Shown: positions 61,843 through 64,000 of the stretch, in pieces
Layout: every line of letters starts with the position of its first letter
Numbering within the stretch: position 1 is the stretch's first letter
Program-made: the position numbers and the translations under genes
From: JADJOM01 sp963817435
GTDB lineage: Bacteria; Gemmatimonadota; Gemmatimonadetes; Gemmatimonadales; GWC2-71-9
NCBI GenBank assembly: GCA_963817435.1
Contig: CAWFNY010000001.1
Span: forward strand, 744,001 to 808,000
Reading direction: 5' to 3'
Length of the DNA: 64,000 nt
Notes under the pieces: generated by a model
The model's database searches: none
Told to the model about the DNA's origin: nothing
Seen by the model: the letters and a program-made list of their open reading frames with translations, nothing else

Positions 61843-62256
61843 CTAACTGATACTGCGTGAGGTCAGGGTTTCCTTCAGGGTGCGCAGCAGGTCCTGGATC
61901 GAGAACGGCTTCTCCAGCGTCGCCACCGCGCCGAGGAGCCGGGCCGCGCGGAGATAGTTGGTGGGGCCTCCCCGGCCCCCGCCGCTGATCGCGATGAGGG
62001 GCAGCCTGGGCCGGAGCGCCTTCAGTTCGCGAATCGTCTCGAGCCCTTCCTTTTCGGGCATCAGCAGGTCGAGCACGGCCACGTCATGGTCCATGCGCAG
62101 CGCCGCCGCGAGGGCGGTCCCCCCGTTGTCCGCGGCCGTCACGGCGTAGCCGGCCCGCTCGAGTGAGCGCTGCAGCATCAGGCGATACTGCTCGTCGTCA
62201 TCCGCGATGAGGATGCGGACCACGGGCCTGTCGTCTGCCTGGCGCACCCCGGTCAT
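61843..62256 (-). CDS. Single-domain response regulator
   Basis: A 137-aa CheY-like receiver. Acidic triad start ILIADDDEQYR, phospho-Asp in VAVLDLLMPEKEG, Ser and Lys in LIAISGGGRGG and TLEKPFS. No output domain. The ATG overlaps the ADP-ribosylglycohydrolase stop by 4 bp. It could be a partner of the hybrid kinase at 58803, but this is only proximity. Confidence 0.92.
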   Translation of the reverse strand: MTGVRQADDRPVVRILIADDDEQYRLMLQRSLERAGYAVTAADNGGTALAAALRMDHDVAVLDLLMPEKEGLETIRELKALRPRLPLIAISGGGRGGPTNYLRAARLLGAVATLEKPFSIQDLLRTLKETLTSRSIS

Positions 62257-63287
62257 CGACCGTTCCGCTCCCGTTCCAGGATCAGGGCGACTCGCCCCAC
62301 CAGGGTCTCGAGTTCGGCCGCGTTCCACGCGCCGGTATCGGTGAGTCGCGCGCACCACGGCTCCGGCAGCGCCGCGCGACCCAGCCGCCCGCCGACGATA
62401 CTTCCGGTCATGGCCGCCATGGTGTCGGTGTCGCCACCCACCCCGATGGCGATGCAGACCGCCTCGGCGTAGTCGTCAGGCGACTGGAGGAATGCGTACA
62501 GGCTCCAGCAGACGCTGCTGGTGACGAACGACGAGATGCCGTGCCATTCCCCCCGCGACTCCGGCTCGAGTCCCTGCTCGTGCAGGAACCCCGCGGCCTC
62601 GTCCGGCGGGAGATGGGCCCAGCTCGTCAGGTCCCAGAGGATGGTCGCAAAGGCCGCGTCGATCGGCTCCACTACCCGGCTCAGCTCCACCAGGAATTCC
62701 GCGGGGCGGATGGTCTCCCGCCGGGCGGCGAGTGCCGTCGCGCCCGCGATCGCCAGGGCCCCGGCCGAGCACCGGGTATCCTGGTGGGTGACGCGCGCCT
62801 GATCGCAGACGATTCGCGCGAGCTGTCTGGTGTCGTGCCCGTAGAGGAGGCCCAGCGGCCCGGCACGCATCGCCGCGCCGTTGCCGGCATAGGGGGCGGG
62901 CATCCCCGCCTCATGCCATGGCATGCCGAGCGCGAGTTGCCGGGCGGCGGCATGGGCGGCGGGTCCCCCGCCAATCAGCCGGCCGGAAGCCACGAGGTTG
63001 AGGAGCCGGGTCGCGAACCGGGCCGGATCGAACTGTCCCGCCTCCACAATGCTCAGCAGCAGTTCCCGCATGAGCTGGGTGTCGTCGGTGACCTGCCCGA
63101 ACGGGAAGCGACCGGGGCCCCGTTCCGGGACGGTGTTCAGCCGCAGCACCGTATCCACGTAGCGCCGGGCGTCCTCCGGCGGATGTGCCTCCACCCCGGC
63201 GCCCAGGGCATCGCCGAGGGCGAGGCCCAGCACCGAACCGGTGAGCTGGTCGAGCGTGGCAGGGGTCATGGCACGGAGATTCGGCAT
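62253..63287 (-). CDS. ADP-ribosylglycohydrolase family protein (DraG-like)
   Basis: A 344-aa ADP-ribosyl hydrolase. Metal-binding motifs: QVTDDTQLMRELL near residue 65 and GVGGDTDTMAAMTGSIVG near 300. It probably removes ADP-ribose from proteins or small molecules. A start at 63269 or 63320 is also possible; no Shine-Dalgarno marks it. A GATACT sequence 6 bases before the ATG hints at a leaderless mRNA. Overlaps the response regulator gene. Confidence 0.88.
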   Translation of the reverse strand: MPNLRAMTPATLDQLTGSVLGLALGDALGAGVEAHPPEDARRYVDTVLRLNTVPERGPGRFPFGQVTDDTQLMRELLLSIVEAGQFDPARFATRLLNLVASGRLIGGGPAAHAAARQLALGMPWHEAGMPAPYAGNGAAMRAGPLGLLYGHDTRQLARIVCDQARVTHQDTRCSAGALAIAGATALAARRETIRPAEFLVELSRVVEPIDAAFATILWDLTSWAHLPPDEAAGFLHEQGLEPESRGEWHGISSFVTSSVCWSLYAFLQSPDDYAEAVCIAIGVGGDTDTMAAMTGSIVGGRLGRAALPEPWCARLTDTGAWNAAELETLVGRVALILERERNGR

Positions 63288-63321
63288 GCTGGAAGTATCG
63301 GCAGCAGGTCCCGAAAACATA

Positions 63322-63352
63322 TCAGGGACGCCCCTCGGCGGGGCGTCCCTGA
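63322..63352 (-). terminator. Terminator after tRNA-Ser(CGA)
   Basis: A perfect 13-bp stem (TCAGGGACGCCCC / GGGGCGTCCCTGA), loop TCGGC, with TATGTTTTC downstream on the minus strand, 12 bases beyond the tRNA. Confidence 0.82.
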
Positions 63353-63363
63353 CATGGACTTCA

Positions 63364-63450
63364 CGGACAGGGAGGGATTCGAACCCTCGAAACCGTTGCC
63401 GGTTTACCGGTTTTCGAGACCGGCTCCTTCAGCCACTCGGACACCTGTCC
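63364..63450 (-). tRNA. tRNA-Ser(CGA)
   Basis: 87 bases. Acceptor GGACAGG pairs with CCTGTCC, discriminator G. Anticodon loop CTCGAAA gives anticodon CGA. Long variable arm, T loop GGTTCGAATCC, no encoded CCA. Reads UCG codons. Confidence 0.95.
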
Positions 63451-64000
63451 AGCGGCGCCTAAGATAATGCGGCCCCGGGGCTTGTGGCAGTCTCCCCTGC
63501 CACAGGGGCGATCCCCCGGATCCCTGCGCCCGAGACGAGAGTTCGGATCGCGGCCCTGCAACTCCTGACGCCGTGCCTGCACCCGCCGCCAGGGACGGTG
63601 CAGGTGCCGCACAGCCGACTGCAGCCCCCGCATCGCGGGTCCGCCTGCCCCGCCTTCGACTCTGCGCCCACCACATCGCGGCCCCGCTGCTCCCGCCGAG
63701 CCACTGCCTGGCCTGCATCCTCGCTCCGCCAGACCGCGCCTCGGCTCCGCCTGACCGCATCTCGGCTCCGCCAGCCCGCACCTCGGCTCCGCCTCACTGG
63801 ACCGGCCGTGCGCCGGCACGGAGCGTGGCCCTGCACTTCCTGTGCGCTCGTCCACCGCCCCTGCCTGACGGGGTGCTGGCATCGCTCGAGTGTCCTCCTG
63901 CACTGTCCTCCAGGTGTCTTCGTGTCTCGATCTGAGGACACTGTCCGGGTGCCGGAACCCCGCGGACGCCGCCATTCCGGCCCGCCCGGACGCTCCAGCG
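63451..64000. other. No convincing gene to the window edge
   Basis: Open frames on both strands here have low-complexity Arg/Ala/Gly-rich content and no recognisable domain or start site. The only structured feature is the tandem repeat at 63720-63801. A partial gene starting beyond the edge cannot be excluded. Confidence 0.6.
63720..63801. repeat. Imperfect tandem repeat, period about 21 bp
   Basis: Four units containing TCGGCTCCGCC (positions 63741, 63762 and 63783, with a shortened first unit at 63721). In frame it would give a 7-residue repeat on either strand, but coding is not supported. Confidence 0.75.

Noticed and set aside
63364..63395. 3' end of tRNA-Ser(CGA) as a third att copy
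   Set aside because: It shares only the T-arm with the 32-bp repeat; acceptor and variable-arm bases differ.
63361..63975. Open frame across tRNA-Ser(CGA) on the minus strand
   Set aside because: It reads through a complete tRNA gene and Arg-rich low-complexity sequence; no domain.

Overview
The window is about 64 kb of high-GC bacterial chromosome, almost fully coding and mostly core genes. The organism looks like a member of the Gemmatimonadota or a close relative. This is inferred from the high GC, the gene mix (GatCAB, BshA, Bat operon, GroESL under CIRCE-type operators) and a MurA with Asp in place of the usual Cys. It is not proven. Many genes start on GTG or TTG and overlap by 4 bp with the upstream stop, so translational coupling is common.

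Left part (1-7.9 kb, minus strand): the rimP-nusA-ylxQ-infB-DUF503-rbfA-truB operon. It has a good promoter and, between promoter and rimP, a perfect intrinsic terminator that looks like an attenuator. Upstream are murA and a YfiH/laccase-domain gene. At 8-12 kb (plus) lie a coiled-coil membrane protein, a secreted zinc phospholipase-like protein, a membrane Ser/Thr kinase and an M23 peptidase. A lipoprotein-serS-histidine kinase-uvrD-gatC-gatA-gatB operon follows (20.6 to 12.1 kb, minus). At 20.7-24.1 kb (plus) is a Roadblock, mannose-1-P guanylyltransferase, GlmU-like and MBL-hydrolase cluster.

Middle: groES-groEL (minus) behind two tandem CIRCE-like operators. Next come two tandem secreted paralogs (26.9-29.2 kb) carrying, in the right order and spacing, the copper ligands of PHM/dopamine beta-hydroxylase-type copper monooxygenases. 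These are the strongest candidate for an undescribed system. A long minus-strand region then holds an NlpC/P60 protein, small membrane proteins, UbiA-type prenyltransferase, coaX, birA, uppP, bshA, an ankyrin protein, miaA, mutL and a complete Bat aerotolerance operon (moxR, DUF58, membrane protein, batA, fused batB/C, fused batD/E).

Right part: rluB-scpB-scpA-M50 protease, rpsT with its own promoter, a zinc-ribbon protein, pyrR-pyrB-pyrC and msrP-msrQ. Then comes a 2.3-kb segment bounded by tRNA-Ser(GGA) and a 32-bp direct repeat of its 3' end, which looks like a small integrated element carrying two lipoprotein genes. Beyond it are a hybrid histidine kinase, an SPFH protein, a response regulator overlapping an ADP-ribosylglycohydrolase, and tRNA-Ser(CGA). 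The last 550 bp have no convincing gene, only a short tandem repeat.
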